Below, piece by piece: positions 9,455 to 17,869 of a stretch of 64,000 bases of DNA. How positions within the stretch are numbered: the stretch's first letter is position 1; every line of letters begins with the position of its first letter. The notes beneath the pieces were generated by a model. The model saw only the letters and a list, made by a program, of their open reading frames with translations, had not been told where the DNA came from and did not search any database. Source of the DNA: Streptomyces sp. TG1A-60. GTDB taxonomy: Bacteria > Actinomycetota > Actinomycetes > Streptomycetales > Streptomycetaceae. Where the stretch lies: the NCBI RefSeq assembly GCF_037201975.1, contig NZ_CP147520.1, positions 7,378,001 to 7,442,000 on the forward strand, given 5' to 3'. A program made the translations under genes and the position numbers.

Positions 9455-9778
9455 ATGGACACGCACACCTCGCACCCGCGCCCCCTGCGGAACGTCACCG
9501 CCGCGGCCGTCGCCACCGGTTCGGCCCTCGCGGTGGCACTGCTTCCGCTGGTGCTGGGGGCGTTGGCGGCACGGTCGGTGGGCGGCGACCCGATGGCGTC
9601 GGTCAACGCCCTGATCGCGGGCGGCGGCGAGCGGGCCAGGCTGTGTCGGGACCAGTTGCCCGTCCTGCGGGGCATCCGGAGGACATCCCGCGGGACGGGC
9701 GGGCGGTCGGCCCTGCGCCGACTACTGGCCGGCGGTGAGGATGTACGTGGTGAGGTCCGCCACGGTCGTGAGCGGTGA
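9455..9778 (+). CDS. Possible small membrane or secreted protein of unknown function
   Basis: A possible 107-residue protein starting with ATG. Its first 45 residues look like a signal anchor: a basic and polar start, then a hydrophobic run (AAAVATGSALAVALLPLVLG). The rest turns Arg/Gly-rich and loses protein character after about residue 70, so the 3' half may be out of frame or non-coding. No convincing ribosome-binding site precedes the ATG. I do not recognise a family. It may be another 5' fragment in a region rich in broken genes. Confidence 0.25.
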   Translation: MDTHTSHPRPLRNVTAAAVATGSALAVALLPLVLGALAARSVGGDPMASVNALIAGGGERARLCRDQLPVLRGIRRTSRGTGGRSALRRLLAGGEDVRGEVRHGRER

Positions 9779-10038
9779 CGGGGAGTCCAGGTCGGTTCCT
9801 TCCGCTCCGGCGCACGAGGTTGATGTCAGAGGCATGACATGCCGACACCGGGTCGCGTACCAGCCCCGCCATGTGAAGACCTGATGAAAACGAACTCGCC
9901 CTTGCCGTAGGAGGGTTGCCCTCCGGGTGGCTGCTTTTCGCCCCTGCGGGGATGTCTTGGTTCGAGCTTCAAGCAAATCTTGTGGATTCCGTGTAGAAGA
10001 TCTGTTGAAGCTCTGAAGCCGCCGAAGAGGGACCACGC
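9779..10038. other. Leader of the zinc-ribbon/peptidoglycan-binding gene; weak minus-strand coding trace
   Basis: On the minus strand, about 35 codons ending at 9722 (DLDSPSPLTTVADLTTYILT) look more protein-like than the surroundings and could be the 3' end of a lost gene. I cannot name it. The remaining 150 bases are relatively AT-rich for this genome and probably hold the promoter for the gene at 10039. No convincing -10/-35 pair can be assigned. Confidence 0.3.
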
Positions 10039-10950
10039 GTGAGTGAACCGACAGCCCCTGCCTGCCCCCAGTGCGACACGCCCCGGGCGGCGGACGGCAC
10101 CCCGGCCTGTTCCTGTGGCCGTCTCGCGTCGGATGCCCACCGCGACACCCGAACGGCGCAGGCTGAGGCCGCGGAGGACTTCGACCCGGTCCGCATACGC
10201 CCGTTCGTGAACGTCGGCGACGACACGGCGGATCCCGACGGCCCGCAGCGTCCGAGTCCCGTGGAGGAGGGCGAGGTGCCCCTGCCTCCTGTCGAGCCGC
10301 ACGGCGGCGCGCCCACCCGCCCCCATGCCGGCGGACGATCTCCCCTCGGCAGCGCGCCGGCGGGCCCGCGACGGCGGCGCCGAGCGGCGCTGGCCGCGGG
10401 AGTGGGGGCCGCGGCGGCGGCCGTCCTGGTCACCGGAGGAGTCATCGGCGGCCTGTTCTCGTACGAGGCACCCTCGCGAGACGGCTCCGCCCCCGGCGAT
10501 GTCCGAGCGGGCCTCCCGGAAGCGGCACCCGACGCGACCCCCTCGTCCTCGGCCACCCCGTCCGGCCCGGCGTCCTCGCCACCGCCCTCCGGGGCCGCCT
10601 CCACCTTTCCGGCCATCACCCCGACCGAAACCGGGCCCACCCCGACCGACCCCACCACCCCGACCAGGACCCCCTCCAACAGCGGCACCACCGGCACGGC
10701 AGCCCCCGCCCCGCCCGACGCCCAGCCCCCCGTCCTCAGCCTCGGCGACACCGGACCAGAAGTCACCGAACTCCAACTCCGCCTACGTCAGACCAACCTC
10801 TACAACGGCCCCGTCGACGGCCACTACGACCGCGACGTCGAAAGAGCCGTCCGCGGCTACCAGCTCACCCGAGTCGTCCTCGCCGACGAGCCGGGCGTCT
10901 ACGGTGAAGCGACGCGCACGTCCCTCGAATCCGAGACCTCCAAACCGTGA
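10039..10950 (+). CDS. Zinc-ribbon, single-pass membrane protein with C-terminal peptidoglycan-binding domain
   Basis: A 303-residue protein. Residues 6-28 form a Cys4 zinc-ribbon-like knuckle (CPQC...CSCG). A transmembrane helix follows near residues 115-140 (AALAAGVGAAAAAVLVTGGV), then a long Pro/Thr/Ser linker, and finally a peptidoglycan_binding_1 domain of about 70 residues (TGPEVTELQLRLRQTNLYNG). The topology is inferred as N-terminus inside and wall-binding C-terminus outside. The C-terminal domain resembles that of the kinase at 1144-2919, so both may respond to peptidoglycan. The GTG start at 10039 has AGAGGGA upstream. It is a single gene, followed by a terminator hairpin that begins in its stop codon. 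Proteins of this plan are common in Streptomyces but have no assigned function. Confidence 0.75.
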   Translation: MSEPTAPACPQCDTPRAADGTPACSCGRLASDAHRDTRTAQAEAAEDFDPVRIRPFVNVGDDTADPDGPQRPSPVEEGEVPLPPVEPHGGAPTRPHAGGRSPLGSAPAGPRRRRRAALAAGVGAAAAAVLVTGGVIGGLFSYEAPSRDGSAPGDVRAGLPEAAPDATPSSSATPSGPASSPPPSGAASTFPAITPTETGPTPTDPTTPTRTPSNSGTTGTAAPAPPDAQPPVLSLGDTGPEVTELQLRLRQTNLYNGPVDGHYDRDVERAVRGYQLTRVVLADEPGVYGEATRTSLESETSKP

Positions 10951-10969
10951 CCCCGGCGTGACGGGGTCA
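10948..10969. terminator. Hairpin shared by convergent gene ends
   Basis: A perfect 8-base inverted repeat (TGACCCCG and CGGGGTCA) with a 6-base loop starts in the TGA stop of the upstream gene. It also lies at the end of the opposite-strand MFS remnant. It fits a bidirectional GC-rich terminator without a U tract. Confidence 0.55.
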
Positions 10970-11410
10970 GGCCGCCTTCTCCTGCGCGGGGCGCGACGGC
11001 GCATGCCGTACGGCCGGGCTGACGGCGGCGGCGAGCGACACGGCGGTCGGTATGAAGACGCGGCCGGTGGGGCCAACGGTCGTGAGCAGGCGGCCGACGC
11101 CGAGGGAGGCCGGCGGCATGCCGACCGTGAGCGTGTCCGCCCCCGACGGCGATCGGGACGGTGGCCGGTGTCGTGCCGCGACGAGTTCGCTGATCAGCAG
11201 GATCCGGCGGTGGTCCCATCGGTCCACCAGCGGTCCTGCCGGCAGGTGGGCGATGGGAAAGGGGAGCGTGTCGGCGGCCCCGACGATTCCCGCCTCGAAG
11301 GGCGATCCCGTGGTCACGAGCACGGGCAGCGGTATCGCCGTGCCGCTGGTCCGGGCGCCCGGGGTCGAGACGGTTTGGCCGCTCCACGGCGCGACGAACT
11401 CGCGATTGCG
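10967..11410 (-). pseudogene. Internally deleted MFS transporter remnant
   Basis: Read on the minus strand, the segment opens with RNREFVAPWSGQTVSTPGAR, typical of the N-terminus of major facilitator drug-efflux proteins. It continues through LPFPIAHLPAGPLVDRWDHR, the conserved loop 2-3 motif, and then jumps within about 40 codons to a tail-like segment (VFIPTAVSLAAAVSPAVR). A normal MFS protein has about 400 residues and 12 helices; only about two helices remain. A TAG stop precedes the first homologous codon. This looks like an in-frame internal deletion followed by loss of the start. Confidence 0.65.
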
Positions 11411-11592
11411 CTACAAGGGAGCGCTCATGTTCATATGCATGAGCCGACTTCGGGAGTCTGAATGATCGGCCGGGCTGCGAGGCGTCGCGGACCCATGTCG
11501 AGTCATGGGCCGCGGATTTCACCGGCATCACACGGGGGACGCGGGGAAGCCTGTCCGGCGGCTGAGAACACGCAATCTGGAGGTGGTTCGCC

Positions 11593-12456
11593 GTGGCCGA
11601 CAGCACGGCACCCGGCGCCCTGGCGGCCCGGCTCACCGGCCGCCCGGCGACCGGGGAACGCCGGATGTCCGGGACGCTCGCCGAAGTGACCCTCGACGAC
11701 GGCAGGGTCGTGGTCGTCAAGCTCGGCGACGGCCCCGGCGCGGCACAGGCCGAGGCGGCCGGGTTGCGCTGGCTCGCCGAGGCCGACGCGGTCCGCGTCC
11801 CGGCGGTGTACGGCCACGACGGGGGCCGCCTGGTGATCGACCGGGTGGCGCAGGGGGCACCGAGTGCAACGGCGGCGACCCGGCTGGGGGGTGCCCTGGC
11901 CGCCGTGCACGCCACCGGCGCGCCGGCCTTCGGCGCCCCGCCGCCCGGCGGCCCGAAGGAGGCGTACATCGGGCGCGCGCCCATGCGGAACGTCCCCGGC
12001 ACCGACTGGCCGGCCTGGTACGCCGAACACCGGGTGCTGCCCTATCTGCGCCGCGCGGTCGACGACGGCACGATCCGCCCGGCCGAGGCGGCCGTGGTCG
12101 AGGACGTCTGCGCGCGGCTGCCGGACCTCGCGGGCCCCGCCGAGCCGCCCGCCCGGCTGCACGGCGACCTGTGGAACGGCAACGTCCTGTGGGGCGCCGA
12201 CGGCCACGCCTGGCTCATCGACCCGGCCGCACACGGCGGCCACCGCGAGACCGACCTGGCGATGCTGGACCTCTTCGGCTGCCCCCACCTGGACCTGGTG
12301 CTCGCCGGGTACCAGGAGGCCGCGCCCCTGGCCGACGGTTGGACCGAACGCGTCGGCCTCCACCAGCTCTTCCCGCTGCTGGTCCACGCCGTGCTGTTCG
12401 GGCGGGGTTACGCGGAACAGGCCGTGGAAACGGCTCGGGCGGCGCTCGCGCGCTGA
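11593..12456 (+). CDS. Fructosamine kinase family protein
   Basis: This 287-residue enzyme belongs to the fructosamine/ketosamine-3-kinase group of the aminoglycoside phosphotransferase fold. These kinases phosphorylate sugar adducts on protein amines so that the glycation decomposes. Visible motifs are the N-lobe lysine in GRVVVVKLG, the Brenner-type catalytic motif HGDLWNGNVLW and the metal-binding WLIDPAAHGGHRETDLAML. The GTG start has AGGAGGT... wording (TGGAGGTGG) about eight bases upstream. It stands alone and ends before a strong hairpin. The assignment to fructosamine kinase over other APH-fold kinases rests on the DLWNGN and DPA..GH.E.DLAM patterns. Confidence 0.85.
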   Translation: MADSTAPGALAARLTGRPATGERRMSGTLAEVTLDDGRVVVVKLGDGPGAAQAEAAGLRWLAEADAVRVPAVYGHDGGRLVIDRVAQGAPSATAATRLGGALAAVHATGAPAFGAPPPGGPKEAYIGRAPMRNVPGTDWPAWYAEHRVLPYLRRAVDDGTIRPAEAAVVEDVCARLPDLAGPAEPPARLHGDLWNGNVLWGADGHAWLIDPAAHGGHRETDLAMLDLFGCPHLDLVLAGYQEAAPLADGWTERVGLHQLFPLLVHAVLFGRGYAEQAVETARAALAR

Positions 12457-12481
12457 GCGCGGGCGCCGCCCGGAGCGAAGT

Positions 12482-12515
12482 GAACCGGGAGGCGCCGTGG
12501 GGCGCCGCCCGGTTC
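12482..12515. terminator. Bidirectional terminator hairpin
   Basis: A 15-base stem with one mismatch and a 4-base loop lies between convergent genes ending at 12456 (plus) and 12608 (minus). The position and GC-rich stem fit a terminator serving both strands. Confidence 0.6.
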
Positions 12516-12607
12516 GAAGCCGACGGCGAGGAAAGCGAAGGAACTCGTTTCAGGAAGGAGTTGAGAAGGAAGCCCCTTCATGGCCTCGCCGTGGGCAACG
12601 CTAGCAC

Positions 12608-14779
12608 TCAGCCCGGGATCAGGTCGCGCAGATTTTCGAGGGTGATGACCCGGGAGTCCGGGTGCAGCCCCTCGGGACGTTCGAGGCCGATGTACGTGAC
12701 GGGCTCGTCCGGGACCGCCTCGCCGTCCCACAGGTCCAGGGCCGTGGTGTCACCGGACATGAGGTCGATCAGATACCCCACCGTCAGCTGCTCCCGCTCC
12801 ACGAGGGCGCGCACCACCTTGGACACCGACACCTGGTTCTCCTCGACCCGGTTGGCCGATGAGATGCCCCTCAGATACAGGTGCAGCCACTTCGCGCGCC
12901 ACCGGCCGTCGTCCCCGCGCCGGAACACCAGTGGCAGTGCCACGCGGCCCACCCCGCGCAGCTCCGACTTCATCCGCACCGTGCGCGGCTCGAACGGCCG
13001 GCCCTTGTGCTCGCCGTCGCGCACCATGAACCCGAAGAACGACTCCTCGACCTCCTCGAAGCCCTCGCCCGCGTAGATGTTGACCTGCGGGACGATGAAC
13101 GAGCTGCGCACCCGGTCCAGGGACAGGTCGATGAACTCCGAGGCCCCCTCGGGCGCCTCGGTGACATCGCCCGAGTGCCGGCCCCCGAGGGCGGTGAGGG
13201 ACGTGTAGGAGAGCCAGGAGTCGGTGCTGTAGTCGCTGTGGAGAAGCAGCGCCGAGAGGTCGTAGTCGGTCCGGTCCTCGTTCTCCTTCCAGTACACGAA
13301 GAAGCGCAGCCGCTCGCCGTCGACCGCCGAGACCGATCCTCGCGGCAGTACGCCGAGCCCGGCCGCGGTCGCCCGGCCGCTGAGCGGGAGCGCCACGTCG
13401 AGGATGTCGGGGTCGAGCAGCAGTCGGCCCGGCGCAGGGAGCCGACGGCGCAGCTCGGAGTCGAGGGCTGCGATCAGTCGGTCGCGGTCGGGGGCCGGTA
13501 CCGGCGGCCGGAAGTCGGGGGCCACCCAGGCGCGGCCCCGGCGGTTGACGAAGACGCGGGGCTCGTCGCTCTCCCGCTCCCGGTTGTGGAAGTGCTCGCG
13601 CACCGACAGCACGACCCGGCCGGAGACCTCGGGAGCGACCTCCACCGCGGCGGCCACCACCGCGTCCCGCTCCTCCTGGTCGGCGGCGACGCGCAGCAGG
13701 AGGTCCAGGGCGCGGAACAGCTTGCCGGGAGCGGACCGCAGCAGCTTCACCGCGCCGAGCACGTCGAACTCGTCGAGCAGCTTCTCGACCAGGCTGTCGA
13801 AGGACCGGGCCTCCTTCTCGCCCCGGGCGACGGCGAACACGTCGGCGGCGTGCGGCCACCGGGGGTACTCGTGCGGGTGCAGGCGCTCGCCCAGCCGCTT
13901 GAACGGCTCCCGGTACGTGTGCACATCGGCGAGCTTGGCGGGGTTCGCCGCGACCACGCCGTCCAGGCCCGCGAGCAGCGCCCGGCGTACCGGCCGCGAC
14001 ATCGCCCGGAACCGGGTCGGCTCCTGCAGCGTCACGTCACCGCCCGACAGCGCGCAGGCCAGCCGCAGCACATCGGTGACGGTGTCCAGCAGAAGGTCCG
14101 CGCCGACGTCGAGGCGGGCCCTGTTGACGACCGCCCGGTTCTCCCGGACCGGGATCGCCTCCGGCTGGGGGCCGGGCGCGCACCGCTCGGCGAGGGTCTT
14201 GAGGTCCCGCAGGCCGTCCTCGCCCAGCGGGGTGGTGCTGCCGGCCAGAGCCAGGTAGAGCGCCGTGAGTTCGCCGTCCAGGTCGGCGCCGAGGTGCAGC
14301 ACGGTCACCCGGTCGCCCGCCGAGGCGATCAGCTCGTCCTGCGCCGCGAGCAGCTCCTCGTAGGTGTGCTGGTACCGGCCGTACGTGGGGAGGCTGAGCA
14401 GGTCCAGCACTCCGTGGGCCAGCTGCGTGAGCACGTTCTCGCGCGCACTGTCGTCGCCGAGAGCCTTCGCCACGCACCGCGTCCAGAACTCCTCGGTGTC
14501 CGGCACGTTCGCGGGGAAGTCGATGAAGTAGGAGTTGTGCCGGACGTGGTCGCCCACCATCTCACGCACGGTGCGCAGCGTCCGCGAGGCCGTGTGCGCG
14601 ACCGCGGCCGTGGACAGCCCCGACAGCCGCTCCATCAGCTCCGTCGAGAGCTTGAAGCCCACGGACAGCAACGCCACGTCGAACTGCCGTACGGCGGCGG
14701 TGCTTTCGCCGGCGGACCCCTTGGGGACGGGAAGGCGGTGGGTGTGCCGGATGACCAGCGATGCGAGACTCTGCTCCAT
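12608..14779 (-). CDS. Large protein with C-terminal TerD domain; N-terminal region uncharacterised
   Basis: A 723-residue soluble protein. The C-terminal 260 residues contain a TerD-type calcium-binding beta-sandwich. The signature is ENEDRTDYDLSALLLHSDY, an HSGDV turn, and EFIDLSLDRV followed by FIVPQVNIYAGEGF. The first 450 residues are predicted to be mostly helical, lack membrane segments, and match no family I recognise. TerD proteins act in tellurite resistance and are also linked to phage and stress responses, but usually as 190-residue stand-alone proteins beside terZABC; here there are no other ter genes. The ATG at 14779 begins MEQSLASLVIRHTHRLPVP. Codons further upstream are Arg/Gly-rich and overlap the divergent paa promoter, so I excluded them. 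It is a single gene, divergent from paaA. Confidence 0.7.
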   Translation of the reverse strand: MEQSLASLVIRHTHRLPVPKGSAGESTAAVRQFDVALLSVGFKLSTELMERLSGLSTAAVAHTASRTLRTVREMVGDHVRHNSYFIDFPANVPDTEEFWTRCVAKALGDDSARENVLTQLAHGVLDLLSLPTYGRYQHTYEELLAAQDELIASAGDRVTVLHLGADLDGELTALYLALAGSTTPLGEDGLRDLKTLAERCAPGPQPEAIPVRENRAVVNRARLDVGADLLLDTVTDVLRLACALSGGDVTLQEPTRFRAMSRPVRRALLAGLDGVVAANPAKLADVHTYREPFKRLGERLHPHEYPRWPHAADVFAVARGEKEARSFDSLVEKLLDEFDVLGAVKLLRSAPGKLFRALDLLLRVAADQEERDAVVAAAVEVAPEVSGRVVLSVREHFHNRERESDEPRVFVNRRGRAWVAPDFRPPVPAPDRDRLIAALDSELRRRLPAPGRLLLDPDILDVALPLSGRATAAGLGVLPRGSVSAVDGERLRFFVYWKENEDRTDYDLSALLLHSDYSTDSWLSYTSLTALGGRHSGDVTEAPEGASEFIDLSLDRVRSSFIVPQVNIYAGEGFEEVEESFFGFMVRDGEHKGRPFEPRTVRMKSELRGVGRVALPLVFRRGDDGRWRAKWLHLYLRGISSANRVEENQVSVSKVVRALVEREQLTVGYLIDLMSGDTTALDLWDGEAVPDEPVTYIGLERPEGLHPDSRVITLENLRDLIPG

Positions 14780-15242
14780 TCCGGGATGATCGCAGAGGTG
14801 TGCGAACCGGCGCACCGGAGATTCGGGCTGCGAGCTGCGGGCGGCGCGGCACAGGCGGGGCCGCGGCACCCGCCGCGGTTGCGGATCGAGGAGACGCTCG
14901 ACGGACTTGTACCTGCCGGGCCGCTCTGCCGCGCCGGCCCGGCTGCTGAAGCGTCGGCCCGGGGATCGGGGGCTGGTCACGGAAACCCCCACACACCCGC
15001 CGCGACCACCTTCGCCGCGGCCGGTGGCGCGGCTCCCCGCGTCCCCGCGGTGGCCCCTCGACATCTGGTCGACCTGTGGCGAGCAACATTCGGTTACCGT
15101 GCGTCACGGCCCAGTGGTCCAGACGCGCCACCCCCTGCCGAGAAGTCGTCGCGATGCCTACCGGCCGTCCGGGGTCTTGCCCGTCCGCGCCCATCGCGGC
15201 ACACTGATACCGAACGAATGGTCGGTTGGGAAGCTGGTATCG
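14780..15242. other. Divergent promoter region between the TerD fusion gene and paaA
   Basis: This 463-base gap has no credible gene on either strand. The right end carries the TetR-type palindrome described separately. A longer inverted pair GATACC/GGTATC (15206-15211 and 15236-15241) brackets that operator. The rest presumably holds both promoters, but I cannot fix -10 elements by eye. Confidence 0.6.
15209..15226 (+). promoter_or_regulatory. Candidate PaaR/TetR-type operator upstream of paaA
   Basis: The 18-mer ACCGAACGAATGGTCGGT is an imperfect palindrome with five outer base pairs (ACCGA/TCGGT) and one inner pair matched. It ends 16 bases before the paaA start, a position suited to blocking transcription or initiation. 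TetR-family PaaR repressors of actinobacteria bind ACCG...CGGT-type palindromes and release with phenylacetyl-CoA. No TetR gene is adjacent, so the regulator would act from elsewhere. Confidence 0.5.
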
Positions 15243-16238
15243 ATGACGACGACAGACTCCGCCGGGGCGCCGTCCCAGGACCCCGAGGACACCCCGGACG
15301 CGCTCCAGGAGCACTTCGACGCGACGATCGCGCGGAACCAGCGGATCGAGCCGCGCGACTGGATGCCCGAGGGCTACCGCAAGACCCTCGTCCGGCAGAT
15401 CGCGCAGCACGCGCACTCCGAGATCGTCGGCATGCAGCCGGAGGGCGAGTGGATCACCCGGGCGCCCTCGCTGCGCCGCAAGGCGATCCTCTTCGCCAAG
15501 GTCCAGGACGAGGCGGGCCACGGGCTGTATCTGTACTCGGCGGCGGAGACCCTCGGCGCCGACCGCGCGGACCTGACCCGGCGGCTGATCGAGGGCCGTC
15601 AGAAGTACTCGTCGATCTTCAACTACCCGACGGCGAGCTTCGCCGACGTGGGCGTCATCGGCTGGTTCGTGGACGGCGCGGCGATCTGCAACCAGGTCCC
15701 GCTGTGCCGGAGTTCGTACGGACCCTACGCGCGCGCGATGGTGCGGATCTGCAAGGAGGAGTCGTTCCACCAGCGCCAGGGCTACGAACTGCTGCTGACG
15801 ATGATGCGCGGCACCGCCGAACAGCGCGAGATGGTCCAGGACGCGGTGAACCGCTGGTGGTGGCCGTCACTGATGATGTTCGGCCCGCCCGACGACGCCT
15901 CGCCCAACTCCGCGCGGTCCATGGCCTGGAAGATCAAGCGGCACTCCAACGACGAACTGCGGCAGCGGTTCGTCGACATGACCGTCCCGCAGGCCGAGAA
16001 GCTGGGCGTCACCCTGCCCGACCCGGAGCTGCGCTGGAACGAGGAGCGAGGCCGCCACGACTTCGGCACCCCCGACTGGGACGAGCTGAAGCGCGTGATC
16101 ACCGGCGACGGGCCGTGCAACGCACAGCGGATGGAGCGGCGCAGGACGGCCCACGAGGAAGGCGCCTGGGTCCGCGAGGCGGCCACCGCCCACGCGGCCC
16201 GGCAGAGCGAGCGAGCCCGGAAGGGGACGGCGGCATGA
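15243..16238 (+). CDS. paaA: 1,2-phenylacetyl-CoA epoxidase, catalytic subunit A
   Basis: This 331-residue protein is the catalytic diiron subunit of the ring-epoxidising monooxygenase, which converts phenylacetyl-CoA to the ring-1,2-epoxide. It has two carboxylate/His iron motifs, [11 protein letters not shown] and [13 protein letters not shown], and the conserved phrases [20 protein letters not shown] and [18 protein letters not shown]. The ATG at 15243 follows AAGCTGGTATCG, a weak ribosome-binding site. The stop overlaps the paaB start by ATGA, indicating translational coupling. It heads the five-gene operon paaABCDE. Confidence 0.97.
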   Translation: MTTTDSAGAPSQDPEDTPDALQEHFDATIARNQRIEPRDWMPEGYRKTLVRQIAQHAHSEIVGMQPEGEWITRAPSLRRKAILFAKVQDEAGHGLYLYSAAETLGADRADLTRRLIEGRQKYSSIFNYPTASFADVGVIGWFVDGAAICNQVPLCRSSYGPYARAMVRICKEESFHQRQGYELLLTMMRGTAEQREMVQDAVNRWWWPSLMMFGPPDDASPNSARSMAWKIKRHSNDELRQRFVDMTVPQAEKLGVTLPDPELRWNEERGRHDFGTPDWDELKRVITGDGPCNAQRMERRRTAHEEGAWVREAATAHAARQSERARKGTAA

Positions 16239-16531
16239 CCGGCACGAACAAGGGCGACTGGCCGCTGTACGAGGTCTTCGTGCGCGGCAAGCGCGGGCTG
16301 AACCACGTCCACGTGGGCTCGCTGCACGCCGCCGACGACACCATGGCCCTCACCCACGCCCGCGACCTGTACACCCGCCGCAACGAGGGCGTCTCGATCT
16401 GGGTGGTGCGCTCCGCGCACATCGCCGCCTCCACCCGCGACGAGAAGGACCCGTTCTTCGAGCCCAGCGCCGACAAGGTGTACCGCCACCCCACCTTCTA
16501 CGACATCCCCGACGACGTCCCGCACATCTGA
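16235..16531 (+). CDS. paaB: 1,2-phenylacetyl-CoA epoxidase, subunit B
   Basis: A 98-residue small subunit. PaaB bridges the PaaAC heterodimers and is needed for an active complex. The sequence opens with [20 protein letters not shown], contains [20 protein letters not shown] and ends [12 protein letters not shown], all typical of the family. The ATG overlaps the paaA stop by four bases, and an independent site (GGGGACGG) lies just upstream. Length is normal. Confidence 0.95.
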   Translation: MTGTNKGDWPLYEVFVRGKRGLNHVHVGSLHAADDTMALTHARDLYTRRNEGVSIWVVRSAHIAASTRDEKDPFFEPSADKVYRHPTFYDIPDDVPHI

Positions 16532-16541
16532 GGAGCAGGGC

Positions 16542-17369
16542 ATGAGTGACGACCACGTCTACCTGACCCTCGCCGAGGGACACGAGGACGACGCCCGGTG
16601 GGCGTACGGCACCGGCTTCGAGGACCCTCTGCACGGTGTCGACACCGCCGTGCCCGAGGGCGTCGACACCGCCCGGCTCGCCGCGGACTGCGTCGCCCTC
16701 GCCGACGACGCCCTGGTCAGCGCCCAGCGCCTCGCCGAGTGGACCACCCGCGCCCCCGAACTGGAGGAGGAGGTCGCCCTCGCCAACATCGGCCTCGATC
16801 TCCTCGGCCAGGCCCGTCTGCTGTACTCCCGCGCCGGCCAGGTCGACGGCACGGGACGCGGCGAGGACGCGTACGCCTATTTCCGGGACGCCGACGACTT
16901 CCGCAACGTACGCCTCGCCGAACTCCCGATCGGCGACTTCGCGTTCTCCATCGTGCGGCTCCTCGTCCTGTCCAGCTGGCGCCTCGCCCACTTCGAACGG
17001 CTCGTCGACCATCCCGACCCGGTCCTGGCCGCGATCGCCGCGAAGGGGGTCAAGGAGCTGACGTACCACCGGCAGTACGCCGCCGAGTGGGCCGTGCGGC
17101 TGGGCGACGGCACGCCTCGGTCGCACCGGCGGATGCGCAAGGCGATGGAGCAAGTGGCCCCGTACTTCGGCGAGTTGTTCACCGCCTGTGACGTACGGGA
17201 GGCGGTCGCCGCCGTGCTGCGCCAGGTCACCGAGGCGGCCGGGCTGCCCATGCCGGTGTACCGGCCGCTGGCGGGCGCGGGCCGCGCCGGCGACCACGGC
17301 GAACATCTCGCGCCGCTGCTCGCCGAGTTGCAGAGCGTGGCCCGCGCCCACCCGGGGGCGACATGGTGA
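16542..17369 (+). CDS. paaC: 1,2-phenylacetyl-CoA epoxidase, structural subunit C
   Basis: This 275-residue ferritin-like protein pairs with PaaA and binds part of the CoA substrate, but lacks a complete diiron site. Family signals are the N-terminal ALADDALVSAQRLAEWTTRA, NIGLDLLGQARLLYSRAG and the helix KELTYHRQYAAEWAVRLGDG. It starts ten bases after paaB, with GAGGAGCAGG as the ribosome-binding site, and its stop overlaps the next start by seven bases. Length and order match other Streptomyces paa operons. Confidence 0.95.
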   Translation: MSDDHVYLTLAEGHEDDARWAYGTGFEDPLHGVDTAVPEGVDTARLAADCVALADDALVSAQRLAEWTTRAPELEEEVALANIGLDLLGQARLLYSRAGQVDGTGRGEDAYAYFRDADDFRNVRLAELPIGDFAFSIVRLLVLSSWRLAHFERLVDHPDPVLAAIAAKGVKELTYHRQYAAEWAVRLGDGTPRSHRRMRKAMEQVAPYFGELFTACDVREAVAAVLRQVTEAAGLPMPVYRPLAGAGRAGDHGEHLAPLLAELQSVARAHPGATW

Positions 17370-17869
17370 CCACCCTGACCGGCGCGCGGCGCGCCCGGCA
17401 CATCGCCGAGCAGGTGCCGGACCCCGAACTGCCCATGCTGACCCTCGCCGACCTCGGCGTCCTGCGGGACGTGGAGCTGACCGAGGACGGCACGGTGGTC
17501 GCGAGCCTGACCCCGACCTATTCGGGCTGCCCGGCCATGGCCGAGATGCGCGCCGACGTGGCCGCGCGACTGCGGGCAGCCGGATATGAGCGGGTGGAGA
17601 TCCGCACGGTCCTGTACCCGCCGTGGACCACCGACTGGATCACCGACACCGGCCGACGCAAACTCACCGAACACGGCATCGCCCCACCCGCGGCGGCCCC
17701 CCGAGGGCCCGTCCCCCTCCTGCTGTCACCCACCCGCCGCACGGTCCCCTGCCCCCGGTGCGCGTCGGCCGACACCGAGGAGACCTCCCGCTTCGCCGCC
17801 ACGTCCTGCAAGTCCCTGTGGCGCTGCCGCACCTGCCGCGAGCCGTTCGAGTACGTCAAGGAGATCTGA
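17363..17869 (+). CDS. paaD: PaaD, Fe-S cluster carrier for the phenylacetyl-CoA epoxidase
   Basis: A 168-residue MIP18/DUF59-type protein needed to mature the epoxidase system. The DUF59 core reads QVPDPELPMLTLADLGVLRD and PTYSGCPAMAEMR, with the conserved Cys in SGCPAM. The C-terminus is a Cys4 zinc- or cluster-binding knuckle (CPRC...SCKSLWRCRTC), typical of PaaD. The start overlaps the end of paaC and the stop overlaps the start of paaE as TGATG, so the three genes are translated as a unit. Confidence 0.95.
   Translation: MVTTLTGARRARHIAEQVPDPELPMLTLADLGVLRDVELTEDGTVVASLTPTYSGCPAMAEMRADVAARLRAAGYERVEIRTVLYPPWTTDWITDTGRRKLTEHGIAPPAAAPRGPVPLLLSPTRRTVPCPRCASADTEETSRFAATSCKSLWRCRTCREPFEYVKEI

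Noticed and set aside
12881..16531. Very long plus-strand open frame opposite the TerD gene
   Set aside because: It is the antisense shadow of the TerD gene joined to the paaB frame. Composition is Arg/Gly/His-rich, and only its last 98 codons (paaB) are homologous to anything.
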